Part shown: positions 1 to 9,194 of the stretch, piece after piece
How the letters are laid out: every line of letters starts with the position of its first letter
How positions within the stretch are numbered: the stretch's first letter is position 1
Assembly (NCBI GenBank): GCA_938084585.1
Contig: CALKFF010000020.1
Coordinates: 1 to 57,023, forward strand
DNA from: an uncultured Flavobacteriales bacterium
Lineage (GTDB): Bacteria > Bacteroidota > Bacteroidia > Flavobacteriales_D > Sanyastnellaceae
Direction of reading: 5' to 3'
Length of the DNA stretch: 57,023 nt
Made by a program: the position numbers and the translations under genes
The notes under the pieces: model-generated
Seen by the model: the letters and a program-made list of their open reading frames with translations, nothing else
What the model was told of the DNA's origin: nothing
Database searches by the model: none

Positions 1-378
1 AACCAAAGACGGATCTTCAGCACCAGGCATCAGAGATGCCGGGCCGTCTAGACCCAAAGTAGCGTAGCTGTCGTCTGCCAGTTCTGGGAATGCCGCCACC
101 AGAACTGGGTTTACGCCGGACGCGTTCCATGAGCTGTTGAAGGCATTGTTGTAGATGCCATCAGGTGTAGAGAAAACCAACGCATTTTGGTCGTTGCCGA
201 AAATGGCCGACAATTTGTCCGTTGGGTCGTTCGCTTCAATGTAGAAACGGTACACCGTGCCTTCAGCTGCAATGGTGGCAGCTGACTGCTCAATGGTCAG
301 GTCATACTGCGCGTTGGCGCCCATGAATGGGGCCAATCCGAGCAGTGCCATGAGGGCGTAGCAAAGGTTCATTCGCAT
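1..378 (-). CDS. Secreted protein, N-terminal part (cut by window edge)
   Basis: A minus-strand frame starts at ATG 378 and stays open for 126 codons to the window edge, so the C-terminus is missing. Residues 1-23 form a clear signal peptide: MRMN, a hydrophobic stretch, then ANA before Gln24. The mature part begins YDLTIEQS and contains an aromatic, Asn/Asp-rich beta-sandwich-like segment (RFYIEANDPTD, SAIFGNDQNALVF, NSSWNASGVNP). I do not recognise a named family. The style matches large surface or secreted proteins of marine Bacteroidota, but that is an impression. A second in-frame Met lies two codons downstream. It is divergent from ffh. Confidence 0.7.
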   Translation of the reverse strand, partial: MRMNLCYALMALLGLAPFMGANAQYDLTIEQSAATIAAEGTVYRFYIEANDPTDKLSAIFGNDQNALVFSTPDGIYNNAFNSSWNASGVNPVLVAAFPELADDSYATLGLDGPASLMPGAEDPSLV

Positions 379-400
379 GATGAGATAATTTTATTCACCC

Positions 401-408
401 TAAATATA
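401..408 (-). promoter_or_regulatory. Possible -7 element (TATATTTA)
   Basis: TATATTTA lies 22 nt before the minus-strand start at 378 and differs from the Bacteroidota TAnnTTTG consensus only at the last base. No TTG is found at the expected -33 spacing, so the call is weak. Confidence 0.3.
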
Positions 409-518
409 CGACGCAATCTCAAGAAAAGTTCCACTCGGCTCAAAAAAATCTTTGTTCGTCGGGGAAAAACTGAAATTCGTCGCAAGCCTGGCGGCACACC
501 CTGCGACATCTGTCTGTG

Positions 519-526
519 TACCTTTG
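519..526 (+). promoter_or_regulatory. -7 promoter element for ffh (TACCTTTG)
   Basis: An exact TAnnTTTG match 42 nt upstream of the ffh ATG. It predicts a leader of about 40 nt. No clear -33 TTG is visible. The rest of 379-568 shows nothing else I can name. Confidence 0.55.
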
Positions 527-568
527 CAGCGGCCTTGGCGCCCCTGAATCACCCACTGACCCTGAACG

Positions 569-1900
569 ATGTTTGAGAATTTGCAAGAACGCTTCGAGCG
601 TGCATTCAAAGTCCTGAAAGGACACGGCTCCATCACCGAAGTCAACGTCGGCGACACCTTGAAAGAGGTTCGCAAAGCCCTTTTGGACGCGGACGTCGAT
701 TTCAAGACCGCCAAGAACTTCATCAAAACGGTGAAGGAAGAGGCGCTGGGTCGAGAAGTGCTCACGGCCATTCAGCCCGGGCAACTTCTGATCAAGATCA
801 CCCACGAGGAGCTGACCAAACTCATGGGCCAAGCGGCCGCGCCACTGGAATTGAAAGGCAACCCCGCCACCGTGCTCTTGGCCGGATTGCAAGGGGCCGG
901 AAAGACGACCCATGCAGGAAAGCTTGCTGCACGCATCGTCAAATCAGGCCGCAAGCCCCTGCTCATCGCCTGCGACGTGCACCGACCAGCGGCCGTCGAC
1001 CAGTTGCACGTGGTGGGTGAGAGCGTCGGCGCCGACGTCTATTCCGAGCCTGGCGTGAAAGACGCGGTGGGCATCGCGCAACGCGGCATGGCCAAGGCCA
1101 AGGCAGAGGGCTACGGCGCGGTCATCGTGGACACGGCGGGGCGTTTGGCCATCGACGAAGTCCTCATGGAAGAGATTTCGGCTGTGCGCGACGTGGTTCA
1201 ACCGCAAGAGACGCTGTTCGTGGTGGACGCCATGACTGGCCAAGACGCAGTGCAGACGGCCAAGGCCTTCAACGACCGCCTCGATTTCACAGGGGTCATC
1301 TTGACCAAGCTCGACGGCGACGCCCGTGGAGGTGCCGCCTTGAGCATCTATTCCGTGGTGGGCAAGCCCATCAAGTTTGTGGGCACCGGTGAGAAGATGG
1401 ACGCCTTGGACGTCTTCCACCCCGAGCGCATGGCCGACCGCATCCTCGGCAAGGGCGACGTGGTGTCTTTGGTGGAACGCGCCCAACAAGCCATCGACGA
1501 GAAAGAAGCCCAGCGCCTGGAAGCCAAGCTTCGGAAGAACACCTTCGACCTGGACGACTTTTTGGCCCAAATCCAGCAAATCAAGAAAATGGGCAACGTC
1601 AAGGACCTGCTGGGCATGGTTCCTGGCATGGGCAAGGCGCTGAAGGGCATCGACGTGGACGACAACGCGTTTGTGGGGATTGAAGCGATCATCCGGTCCA
1701 TGACCCCCGCCGAGCGCGCCGACCCAGGCATCATCAACGGCAGCCGCCGCACCCGCATCGCCAAGGGCAGCGGCAAGAGCGTGGAGGAGGTGAATCGGCT
1801 GTTGAAACAGTTCCAAGACATGAAGAAAATGATGGGCATGATGGCCAAAGGCGGCATGCCCAACATCCCCGGCATGCGCATGCCCGGACGACGCGGGTGA
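569..1900 (+). CDS. ffh: Signal recognition particle protein Ffh
   Basis: 443 aa, full length for the GTPase that binds SRP RNA and signal sequences and docks nascent membrane proteins at FtsY. The N-domain occupies about residues 1-90. The G domain has the P-loop GLQGAGKTT at residue 106, then DVHRPAAVDQL, the DTAGRL switch region and the TKLDGDARGG guanine-specificity region. The C-terminal M domain ends in a Met-rich tail (MKKMMGMMAKGG, MRMPGRRG) typical of signal-peptide-binding Ffh. The start at 569 fits the family N-terminus (MFENLQERFERAF) and has a -7 element 42 nt upstream. folD follows after 52 nt. Confidence 0.97.
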   Translation: MFENLQERFERAFKVLKGHGSITEVNVGDTLKEVRKALLDADVDFKTAKNFIKTVKEEALGREVLTAIQPGQLLIKITHEELTKLMGQAAAPLELKGNPATVLLAGLQGAGKTTHAGKLAARIVKSGRKPLLIACDVHRPAAVDQLHVVGESVGADVYSEPGVKDAVGIAQRGMAKAKAEGYGAVIVDTAGRLAIDEVLMEEISAVRDVVQPQETLFVVDAMTGQDAVQTAKAFNDRLDFTGVILTKLDGDARGGAALSIYSVVGKPIKFVGTGEKMDALDVFHPERMADRILGKGDVVSLVERAQQAIDEKEAQRLEAKLRKNTFDLDDFLAQIQQIKKMGNVKDLLGMVPGMGKALKGIDVDDNAFVGIEAIIRSMTPAERADPGIINGSRRTRIAKGSGKSVEEVNRLLKQFQDMKKMMGMMAKGGMPNIPGMRMPGRRG

Positions 1901-1952
1901 CCCTGTGTCGAACAAAGCACCGAGAGAGACCTTATATAGAGACACCCCTAGC

Positions 1953-2834
1953 ATGACTCAGATTTTGGACGGCAAGGCCACCTCGTTGGCCATCGAAGCG
2001 GAATTGACCCAAGCGGTGGACGCACGAATGGCGTCTGGGCTGAAACGTCCGCACCTCGCGGCCATCTTGGTGGGCGACAACCCGGCCAGCCGGGCGTACG
2101 TGGGCCACAAAGTGAAGGCGTGCGCCAGGGTTGGCTTCGAAAGCACCCTGGTGGAGCATCCGGCCGACATCACGCAAGAGGCGTTGCTGGACGCAGTCCG
2201 CGCCTTGAACGACGATGCGTCCGTCGACGGGTTCATCGTCCAACTTCCCCTCCCCGACCACATCGACGACCAAGCGGTGTTGGAAGCTGTGCATCCTGAG
2301 AAGGACGTGGACGGTTTCCACCCCGTCAACGCCGGCAAAATGGCGTTGGACTTGCCGTGTTTTTTGCCTGCGACCCCCAAAGGCATCGTGTCGTTGCTGG
2401 ACCGGGCAGGGATCGACACCCAAGGCAAGCACGCCGTCATCCTGGGCCGCAGTTCCATCGTGGGCACGCCCATGGCGTTGTTGCTGCGACGCAACGGTGC
2501 GCCAGGCAACTGCACCGTGACCGTGTGCCACAGCCGGACCCAGGACCTTGCAGAACACACGCGTCGCGCCGACATTTTGGTGGCCGCAATCGGGCGCGCC
2601 CATTTCGTCACGGCGGACATGGTGAAAGAGGGCGCCGTCGTGATCGACGTGGGCATCAACCGAATTGCAGACGCGACCAAAAAATCAGGCAGCCGATTGA
2701 CCGGAGACGTTGACTTCGACCACGTGGCACCCAAATGCAGCTGGATCACCCCAGTCCCAGGTGGCGTGGGCCCCATGACCATCGCGTCTTTGATGGAGAA
2801 CACCCTCCAAGCCTGCGCCCAAAAAGACGCATGA
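1953..2834 (+). CDS. folD: Methylenetetrahydrofolate dehydrogenase/cyclohydrolase FolD
   Basis: 293 aa bifunctional enzyme that interconverts 5,10-methylene-THF and 10-formyl-THF using NADP. Family motifs are present: the Tyr/Lys active-site segment RAYVGHKVKACARVGF (Tyr49, Lys53), DGFIVQLPLP, the dinucleotide-binding GRSSIVGTP, and the C-terminal PVPGGVGPMTIASLMENT. ATG 1953 gives the usual start MTQILDGKATS; an in-frame ATG at 1905 would add 16 unrelated residues. The stop overlaps the ribD start as ATGA, suggesting translational coupling. Confidence 0.96.
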   Translation: MTQILDGKATSLAIEAELTQAVDARMASGLKRPHLAAILVGDNPASRAYVGHKVKACARVGFESTLVEHPADITQEALLDAVRALNDDASVDGFIVQLPLPDHIDDQAVLEAVHPEKDVDGFHPVNAGKMALDLPCFLPATPKGIVSLLDRAGIDTQGKHAVILGRSSIVGTPMALLLRRNGAPGNCTVTVCHSRTQDLAEHTRRADILVAAIGRAHFVTADMVKEGAVVIDVGINRIADATKKSGSRLTGDVDFDHVAPKCSWITPVPGGVGPMTIASLMENTLQACAQKDA

Positions 2835-3922
2835 CCTGGTCGTCCCAAGACGTGCGTTGGATGACGCGGGCCTTGGAATTGGCCTCGCGTGGAAGATTCA
2901 CGACTTGGCCCAATCCCATGGTGGGCTGTGTGGTCGTCCAAAACGAGCGCCTTCTCGCGGAAGGGTGGCATCGACAGCACGGCGAGGGACATGCCGAGGT
3001 CTACGCCTTGGCCCAGCTCGCCCCCTCCATGGACTTGTCCCGTGCGACAGCCTACGTCACCCTCGAGCCTTGCAGCCACACAGGCAAAACCCCTCCGTGC
3101 GCAGACCTGCTCGTGTCTCGAGGCGTGGGGCGCGTGGTGGTGGCCATGAAGGACCCCAACCCGCTGGTCGCAGGGCGCGGCCTGAAACGGTTGCAACATG
3201 CGGGCGCCATGTGCGAGGTCGGTTGCCTGGAGGGCGAAGCCCAACGGCTGAACGCCGCCTTTGTGCATGCCGTGACGACAGAGTCGCCATGGGTCACGTT
3301 GAAATGGGCGCAATCGTCGGATGGCTTCATCGACGGCCGATCTTCAGCCGACATCGGTGCGGGCGGGTGGCCCCTCACCGGGACCGCAAGCCGTCGATGG
3401 ACCCACGCGTTGCGCGCGCAACACGACGCCTTGTTGGTGGGCATGCGCACATGGCTCGTGGACACCCCTTCCCTGACAACGCGAGACGCGCCAGGTCCTT
3501 CCCCACGCCCCCTCATCTTGACGCAAGGGCGGACTCCACGTCCGGACAGCGCCAAGGCGGCCTCCATGTGGGCTCAAGCTCCGGTGTTGGTGCATCCTGA
3601 TTCCGGCGCTTCTGAACAAGCGTTGGACACGTGGCGCCAGGCGGGGTACGAGACCTTGGCCCTGTCACCGCCGCCCATGACCAGGGCATGGTGGTCGGAC
3701 TTGCGTCAGGAGCTGGATTGCGCGGCGGTGTTGGTCGAAGGCGGCGCCCAAGTCGCCGAATTGGCCCTGGCGACGTCAAGCTGGCATGAACTGCATGTGC
3801 TGCAAAGTTCCAAGTCCTTGGGCACGGGGTTGTCGGCGCCAAGCGTCCCCAAGTCCTCCCCCACAAAGCACCAGGCGTGTGGCGAAGACGACGTGCGGAT
3901 TTGGGAAAACCCTGCGACATGA
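2831..3922 (+). CDS. ribD: Bifunctional riboflavin biosynthesis deaminase/reductase RibD
   Basis: 363 aa. The N-terminal cytidine-deaminase-like domain carries the zinc motif HAE at 54-56 and PCSHTGKTPPC (Cys81, Cys90). The C-terminal reductase domain begins near VTLKWAQSSDGFIDG and includes the NADPH-site VLVEGGAQVAE. It catalyses the second and third steps from GTP towards riboflavin in the cytosol. The ATG at 2831 overlaps the folD stop, and the stop overlaps the next ATG (ATGA), so folD, ribD and the permease are probably co-translated. RibD supplies flavin for the Nqr complex encoded downstream, though the link is only by pathway. Confidence 0.95.
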   Translation: MTWSSQDVRWMTRALELASRGRFTTWPNPMVGCVVVQNERLLAEGWHRQHGEGHAEVYALAQLAPSMDLSRATAYVTLEPCSHTGKTPPCADLLVSRGVGRVVVAMKDPNPLVAGRGLKRLQHAGAMCEVGCLEGEAQRLNAAFVHAVTTESPWVTLKWAQSSDGFIDGRSSADIGAGGWPLTGTASRRWTHALRAQHDALLVGMRTWLVDTPSLTTRDAPGPSPRPLILTQGRTPRPDSAKAASMWAQAPVLVHPDSGASEQALDTWRQAGYETLALSPPPMTRAWWSDLRQELDCAAVLVEGGAQVAELALATSSWHELHVLQSSKSLGTGLSAPSVPKSSPTKHQACGEDDVRIWENPAT

Positions 3923-4791
3923 CGGCGTTCTTCGTCACCATCGCGACCACGGTCACCATTTACCTGCTCTTCGCAGGGTTTGGTCGTTGGGGGGTTCAAA
4001 CCTCGTGGGCCATCACCTTGAATTACTTCGTGGCCGCCGGCCTCGGATGGACCTTGGCTGGGGGAATGCCCGCCATGGGAGATGCGATGGCCGCTCCATG
4101 GATTTGGCCTCTTGCGGGATTGGGGCTGGCCTTCTACCCACTCTTCCGGCTCACAGCCAAATGCTCTCAGGAGCTCGGTGTCTCTGTCGCCACGGTGTCG
4201 ACCAAGTTGTCCATGGCCATTCCCGTGTTGGTGTTTGCTGTGCACGACGGTTGGTCCGACCTCGGGTTGGGACAATGGCTTGGGTTGGCCCTCGCCTTTC
4301 CAGCCGTGTGGCTCTCTGCCATGGATGGCGCTTCCGAGCCCACAGGCCCAAGTCGCCTGAACATGGCGTGGATGCCGTTGGTCATGTTTCTGGGAAGCGG
4401 GACCATCGACACCATGTTTGGCTGGTACACCGACGACCCCACGATGGACGCACCCGGAATGCAAATGGCGTTCGCTTCGGTGCCCTTCACCTTGGGCGGC
4501 GTGGTGGGGTTGTTGGACCAATGGCGATCGTCGGCATCCCGTCCTCAAGGCAAAGACATCCTTGCAGGGACGGTGCTTGGCGTGGTCAATTTTGGATCCT
4601 TGTTTTTTCTCCTTCGGGTGTTCGACGGAGGCCTGATTCAACGCAGCATGGTCGTCCCCACGCTCAACTTGAGCGTCATCGTCTTGGCTACACTGGTGGG
4701 CGTGCTTGCATTCAAGGACATTCCTGGCAAGAAAGCGCGATGGGGCGTTGCCTTGGCGGCGCTGGCCATCGGCGCCATGATGGCCTTGTGA
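3919..4791 (+). CDS. DMT/EamA-like membrane permease
   Basis: 290 aa, almost entirely hydrophobic, with about nine or ten predicted helices (first: FFVTIATTVTIYLLFAGFG; last: KARWGVALAALAIGAMMAL). The two-half organisation and size fit the drug/metabolite transporter superfamily. The phrase GVSVATVSTKLSMAIPVLVF resembles the EamA helix-3/4 region with its conserved Pro. Substrate unknown. ATG 3919 overlaps the ribD stop; an upstream in-frame ATG at 3877 lies inside ribD and adds an Arg-rich, non-membrane segment. The stop lies only 7 nt from the stop of the convergent M1 peptidase gene. Confidence 0.75.
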   Translation: MTAFFVTIATTVTIYLLFAGFGRWGVQTSWAITLNYFVAAGLGWTLAGGMPAMGDAMAAPWIWPLAGLGLAFYPLFRLTAKCSQELGVSVATVSTKLSMAIPVLVFAVHDGWSDLGLGQWLGLALAFPAVWLSAMDGASEPTGPSRLNMAWMPLVMFLGSGTIDTMFGWYTDDPTMDAPGMQMAFASVPFTLGGVVGLLDQWRSSASRPQGKDILAGTVLGVVNFGSLFFLLRVFDGGLIQRSMVVPTLNLSVIVLATLVGVLAFKDIPGKKARWGVALAALAIGAMMAL

Positions 4792-4798
4792 CGGCCAC

Positions 4799-7168
4799 TT
4801 ACTCGTCGCCTTCCGCGTTGTTCAGCTCGGCGTTGCGACGTGCACGTTGCATGGGGTTCTCCCCCCCTGCCCCGTAGCGGCTGTAGCCGCGGCGGCCTTT
4901 GTACGCTTCGAATCGGGTCGGCTCAGGCCGTGGGGGCCACACGTTGTTGCCCATGTCCACGTCGGCCGTTTCCATATAAGGGTCGAGCATGATGCGCACA
5001 GCCGGCTGCTCCGTCACGAACACCTTGGTGACGGTGGGCTCGCTCATCTTCCAAATCTCCGCAGGGATGTGACGGACATCGCGGCTGCCGTCTTCAAATT
5101 CGAATTCGACAATCAACGGCATCACCAGGCCACCCACGTTGCGGAACGTGATTTCATAGTACTGCTTGCCGCTTTCCAGCAGAGCCCGGTCCTCCTCGCT
5201 GAGTCCTTCGAGAAGCTCCTGGCTCTCTTGACGGTCCAATTCAAGCACTTCGTATTTGCCTGTGGTGGTGTAGTAATCGTTCAGCGTGGGGTCGGCCTCG
5301 AGGTACGATTGAGGCACACCCCCATCGGCGTTGCGGAGTTGCGTGATGTCTTCAGGCTGGCGCGCGTCAGAAGCTTCCCGGAAGGCCGCTTCCACGTCTG
5401 GATTTTGGGAATCCATTTGCAACCACTTGATGTCCTCCATGGCGATGTCCACGTGGTCTGTGGTGTAGAACCATCCCCCCCAGAACCAATCCAAGTCCAC
5501 CCCGGACGCGTCCTCCATGGTGCGGAAGAAGTCCGCCGGAGAAGGATGCTTGAACGCCCAGCGGCGGCTGTACTCCTTGAAGGCATGGTCAAAGAGATCG
5601 CGCCCCATCACCGTCTCGCGCAAAATGTTCAAGGCTGTGGCAGGCTTGCCGTAGGCGTTGTTGCCAAACTGGTAGATGGACTCGGAGTTGGTCATGATCG
5701 GGCTGATGCGCGTCTTGTCGCCGCCCATGTATTCCCGGATGTTCCGCGCACTTCCGCGGCGTGAGGGGTAATCCCCGTCGAACTCCTTCTCGGTCAAGAA
5801 CTGCACAAACGTGTTCAGCCCCTCGTCCATCCACGTCCACTGACGCTCGTCCGAGTTGATGATCATCGGGAAGAAGTTGTGTCCCACCTCGTGAATGATC
5901 ACGCTGATCATGCCGTGCTTGGTGCGCGCGCTGTACGTGCCGTCCTCTGCCGGACGTCCCCCGTTGAAGCAAATCATCGGGTACTCCATGCCGATCCACT
6001 TGGTGTGCACCGAAATGGCCACAGGGTAAGGGTAGTCGATGGTGAACTTGCTGTAGGTCTTGAGCGTTTGGGCCACAGCCTTCGTGCTGTATTGCTCCCA
6101 CAGGGGGTTGCCCTCTTTGGGGTAGTAGCTCATGGCCAAAGGCGACTTGTTGCCCACCTTCACCGCCATGGCGTCCCAGATGAACTTGCGGCTGGACGCC
6201 CAGCCGAAGTCGCGGACATTCTTGGCGTCGAACACCCACGTTTTTTCTCCGTCAGCGTGCGTCTTCTCGGTCTCGCGGGCTTCTTCCTCGGTGACAATGA
6301 GCACCGGCTGGTCGTATTCAGACTTGGCCTGCTCGTAACGACGGCGCTGCTGCGACGTCAGCACGCTTTTGGCGTTGCTCAACGTGCCGGTGGACGCCAC
6401 GATGTGGTCAGAAGGCACAGTCAACTCAACGTGGTAGTCGCCGAAGTTCAACGTGAATTCACCGCTGCCCAAGAACTGCTTGTTTTGCCACCCGTCGTTG
6501 TCACAGTACACGACCATGCGAGGGTAGAACTGGGCAATGGTGTAGATGTAATTGTCTTCCTCTTCGAAGTACTCGTACCCGCTGCGGCCGCCGTCTTTCA
6601 TGCGGTCGTTGATGTTGTACCACCAGTCGATGCTGAACTTGAACTGGCTTCCGGGCTTCAACGGGCGGGCCAAATCAATCCGCATCATCGTCTTGTTCAC
6701 GGTGTAGTCCAAGGCCTTTCCGGCGGCATCCACCACCTTCTCGATCTTGAATCCCCCGTCGAACGTGGGTTCCAGCTTGCGCAACTCGTCGAAGGTCGCA
6801 CGATCGTCCAACGAAGACTCCCGGATTTTGTAGCTGTCGCTGTCAAGTGCACGCATGTTTTGGTCCAGCTGCAGCCACAGGTAACGCAATTCGTCTGGGC
6901 TGTTGTTGGTGTAGGTGATGGTCTCCGAGCCGTCGATCCTCTGGGTCTTGTCGTCCAAGTGAATCTTCATGCTGTAGTCCGCCTTCTGCTGCCAGTACTC
7001 GTGACCCGGGGCGCCGGAGGCTGTTCGGTACACGTTGGGGGTGGGAAGGTCTTGACCCAACTGCCGGAAGGCGTTGGTGTTCACACGCTGGGGGGTCTCC
7101 TGCTGGGCCCAAGTCCCAACCGCCATCACACAGCTCAAGGCTGCCGCCATCCAAATTCTCATGGTCAT
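4799..7168 (-). CDS. M1 family zinc aminopeptidase, exported
   Basis: 789 aa. It starts with a signal peptide (MTMRIWMAAALSCVMAVGTWAQ, cleaved near WAQ). The gluzincin motif HEVGH begins at residue 426, followed 18 residues on by the third ligand Glu in WMDEGLNTF. The substrate-binding loop GMEYPMICFNGG replaces the canonical GAMEN. It therefore probably removes N-terminal residues from peptides in the periplasm or at the surface. The C-terminus is Arg/Asn-rich (RRGYSRYGAGGENPM) with no recognisable T9SS sorting domain. ATG 7168 was chosen because the frame further upstream encodes no family sequence; ATG 7162 is the alternative. Confidence 0.93.
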   Translation of the reverse strand: MTMRIWMAAALSCVMAVGTWAQQETPQRVNTNAFRQLGQDLPTPNVYRTASGAPGHEYWQQKADYSMKIHLDDKTQRIDGSETITYTNNSPDELRYLWLQLDQNMRALDSDSYKIRESSLDDRATFDELRKLEPTFDGGFKIEKVVDAAGKALDYTVNKTMMRIDLARPLKPGSQFKFSIDWWYNINDRMKDGGRSGYEYFEEEDNYIYTIAQFYPRMVVYCDNDGWQNKQFLGSGEFTLNFGDYHVELTVPSDHIVASTGTLSNAKSVLTSQQRRRYEQAKSEYDQPVLIVTEEEARETEKTHADGEKTWVFDAKNVRDFGWASSRKFIWDAMAVKVGNKSPLAMSYYPKEGNPLWEQYSTKAVAQTLKTYSKFTIDYPYPVAISVHTKWIGMEYPMICFNGGRPAEDGTYSARTKHGMISVIIHEVGHNFFPMIINSDERQWTWMDEGLNTFVQFLTEKEFDGDYPSRRGSARNIREYMGGDKTRISPIMTNSESIYQFGNNAYGKPATALNILRETVMGRDLFDHAFKEYSRRWAFKHPSPADFFRTMEDASGVDLDWFWGGWFYTTDHVDIAMEDIKWLQMDSQNPDVEAAFREASDARQPEDITQLRNADGGVPQSYLEADPTLNDYYTTTGKYEVLELDRQESQELLEGLSEEDRALLESGKQYYEITFRNVGGLVMPLIVEFEFEDGSRDVRHIPAEIWKMSEPTVTKVFVTEQPAVRIMLDPYMETADVDMGNNVWPPRPEPTRFEAYKGRRGYSRYGAGGENPMQRARRNAELNNAEGDE

Positions 7169-7246
7169 CTTGCTTTTTCGGACCCCCAAAATACGCCCGC
7201 CGGGACGAACGATGACGGTCCGAGAGGATTGTTGCAATTTGCTGAC

Positions 7247-7966
7247 ATGAACATGAAAAGCCCCTTGATGTGCGCGTGCTTGTTGGTCCTTTTTGGGTGC
7301 CAACCCGACGCCACCTCGCCTTACGGAGACGACGGCTTGAACGCCCAACAAGGCAAGGTCCTTCGCTACCTGGCTCTGGGCGACAGCTACACCATCGGCG
7401 AGGCGGTCACGCCCTCGGCACGCTGGCCCAACCAACTGGTTGACGCATTGCGCCCAGCGCTGCAGGCTGGAGACAGCTTGGCGCCCGCCCACATCGTCGC
7501 GACCACGGGATGGACGACGGCCGATTTGAAACAAGGGATGGATGGGGAAGCGTTGGACACGACGGCGTGGGATTTGGTGTCCCTGCTCATCGGGGTGAAC
7601 AACCAATACCAAGGCCTGCCCATCGAGGAATACGCCCAGGAGTTCGACGCGTTGCTGGACGAGGCCACGGATTTGGCGGGGGGCGACCCGACGCGCGTGT
7701 TTGTGGTGAGCATTCCCGACTATGGATACACGCCCTTCGGGCAAGCCAACCAAGCGTCCATCAGCGCCGCTTTGCAAGCGTTCAACGACACCTGCCGCAC
7801 GCGCACCTTGGCCAAAGGCGTGGCCCACTTCAACATCACAGACATTTCACAACAATGGCCAGACACCCCGGGCTTGGTCGCCGTGGATGGGCTTCATCCG
7901 AGTGGGGTGCAATACGGCTTGTGGGTGGATTCGTTCGCGGACGAAGTGGCCGACCTGCTTGACTGA
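7247..7966 (+). CDS. SGNH/GDSL-family hydrolase, lipoprotein
   Basis: 239 aa. A lipoprotein signal ends in the lipobox LFGC (Cys18). Block I is LALGDSYTIGE with nucleophile Ser47; GVNNQYQG provides the block III Gly/Asn; DGLHPSGVQYG near the C-terminus provides the Asp-His pair. The family hydrolyses ester bonds of acyl chains or acetylated carbohydrates; the substrate here is unknown. Start ATG 7247 (or 7253) sits right before the signal peptide. It is divergent from the M1 peptidase across a 78-nt gap and its stop is 11 nt from the convergent mazG stop. Confidence 0.9.
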   Translation: MNMKSPLMCACLLVLFGCQPDATSPYGDDGLNAQQGKVLRYLALGDSYTIGEAVTPSARWPNQLVDALRPALQAGDSLAPAHIVATTGWTTADLKQGMDGEALDTTAWDLVSLLIGVNNQYQGLPIEEYAQEFDALLDEATDLAGGDPTRVFVVSIPDYGYTPFGQANQASISAALQAFNDTCRTRTLAKGVAHFNITDISQQWPDTPGLVAVDGLHPSGVQYGLWVDSFADEVADLLD

Positions 7967-7977
7967 GGCCTGAGGGC

Positions 7978-8775
7978 TCAGCCGAGCGCGGTCTTGGCGC
8001 GGTCCCAATACGCGTCCATCTCGCCGAGGTCCATGTCGGCGAGGTCTTTGCCATCCTGGGCAACCGCTTGCTCCAAGTGCTGGAAGCGGGCGATGAAGCG
8101 GCGTGTGGTGCGTTCCAGGGCTTCGTCGGGGTTGACGTCCAAGAACCGGGCGTAGTTGATCATCGCGAACATCACGTCCCCGAATTCGTCGGCCACCCGG
8201 TCGGGGTTGACCTTGGGCGCCGTCACTTCATCCTGAAGCTCGCCGAGCTCCTCCTGCACCTTCTCCCACACTTGGCCCACGTGGTCCCAATCGAACCCGA
8301 CACCGCGGACCTTGTCCTGCACCCGGTACGCCTTCACCAAACTGGGCAACGAACGCGGCACCCCTTCCAGGACAGACTTCTTGCCTTCTTTGAGCTTCAG
8401 CTTTTCCCAATTGGCCTTCACCGTTTCCTCGTCGTTCGCTTCCACGTCGCCGTAGATGTGGGGGTGTCGCTCCACGAGCTTGTCGCAAATGCTGTGGAGG
8501 GCATCGGCGATGTCGTACCCGCCTTGCTCCTTGGGCAATTCAGAGCCCAGCTTGGCGTAGAACACCATGTGCAACAGGAGGTCGCCGGTTTCCTTTTTGA
8601 TCTCTTCCACGTCGGCGTCCAAAATCGCGTCGGCCAACTCGTACGTCTCCTCGATGGTCAGGTGTCGCAGCGACTCGAAGGTCTGTTTCCGATCCCAGGG
8701 GCACTTCTCCCGGAGGTCGTCCATGATGTCCAACAATCGGCCAAATGCTTCGAGGTGTTGCGCACGCGTGTTCAT
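7978..8775 (-). CDS. mazG: Nucleoside triphosphate pyrophosphohydrolase MazG
   Basis: 265 aa, the normal length of the two-domain enzyme that hydrolyses NTPs and aberrant dNTPs to monophosphates. The first domain shows the signature LREKCPWDRKQTFESL followed by the metal-binding EEtyEL and ETGDLLLHMVFYAKL. The second carries VADEFGDVMFAMINYARFL. It is cytosolic, with a role in nucleotide-pool cleaning and ppGpp/stress physiology in other bacteria. The start at 8775 is fixed by a perfect -7 element 4 nt upstream, which would make the mRNA effectively leaderless. Confidence 0.95.
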   Translation of the reverse strand: MNTRAQHLEAFGRLLDIMDDLREKCPWDRKQTFESLRHLTIEETYELADAILDADVEEIKKETGDLLLHMVFYAKLGSELPKEQGGYDIADALHSICDKLVERHPHIYGDVEANDEETVKANWEKLKLKEGKKSVLEGVPRSLPSLVKAYRVQDKVRGVGFDWDHVGQVWEKVQEELGELQDEVTAPKVNPDRVADEFGDVMFAMINYARFLDVNPDEALERTTRRFIARFQHLEQAVAQDGKDLADMDLGEMDAYWDRAKTALG

Positions 8776-8779
8776 GCGC

Positions 8780-8787
8780 CAAAGGTA
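8780..8787 (-). promoter_or_regulatory. -7 promoter element for mazG (TACCTTTG), 4 nt from ATG
   Basis: Read on the minus strand: TACCTTTG, GCGC, ATG. This exact consensus match leaves no room for a leader. No TTG occurs at the -33 distance. Confidence 0.6.
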
Positions 8788-8888
8788 GGCGTGGTGTGTG
8801 CCTCAGGTTGCACGATTGACCTTCGGGACGAACCAATTTTTCATCCGTTTGTTGCACCTTCGAATTTGGAATCAGAAGCCACTTTATC

Positions 8889-9194
8889 ATGAACCTTCAA
8901 GACCTCGTGGGACAAATCAAGTCCCAGCCCCGACTCCTCATTCGTTTCCACGCCTCATGGTGCGGCGTCTGCAAATTGTTGGCCCCCCACGTGGAATCCC
9001 TGAAGCAAAACGACGCGTACGCCGACGTCACCTTTGTGGACGTGGATGTGGAAGAAAACTTGGATGTGAAAGAGGCGTTCAAAATCAACGACCTCCCCTA
9101 CTTCGCGGGATTCAAAGACGGCAAATTGCTGGAAGAATTCGCCACCGCCAAGAAGGACCGCGTGACTGAACTCACCGACGCCGTCGCCTCATGA
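8889..9194 (+). CDS. Thioredoxin-family protein
   Basis: 101 aa with no signal peptide, so cytosolic. The redox motif WCGVC (Cys25, Cys28) follows RFHASW, and the cis-Pro segment is NDLPYFAGF. The fold order (beta VDVDVEENLDVKEAFKI, cis-Pro, C-terminal helix) is that of a single thioredoxin domain. The Gly-Val dipeptide differs from the Gly-Pro of classical thioredoxin, so the redox potential may differ. Its TGA overlaps the ATG of the next small gene. The 113-nt divergent gap to mazG holds no -7 match on this strand that I would defend. Confidence 0.9.
   Translation: MNLQDLVGQIKSQPRLLIRFHASWCGVCKLLAPHVESLKQNDAYADVTFVDVDVEENLDVKEAFKINDLPYFAGFKDGKLLEEFATAKKDRVTELTDAVAS

Noticed and set aside
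7179-7222. Inverted repeat CGGACC...GGTCCG in the M1/SGNH divergent gap
   Set aside because: Six bases with a ~32-nt spacer; expected by chance in GC-rich sequence and not placed on a promoter.
4799-7828. 1009-residue frame for the M1 peptidase starting at 7828
   Set aside because: The first ~220 residues are antisense to the SGNH-hydrolase gene; the signal peptide at 7168 gives the real start.
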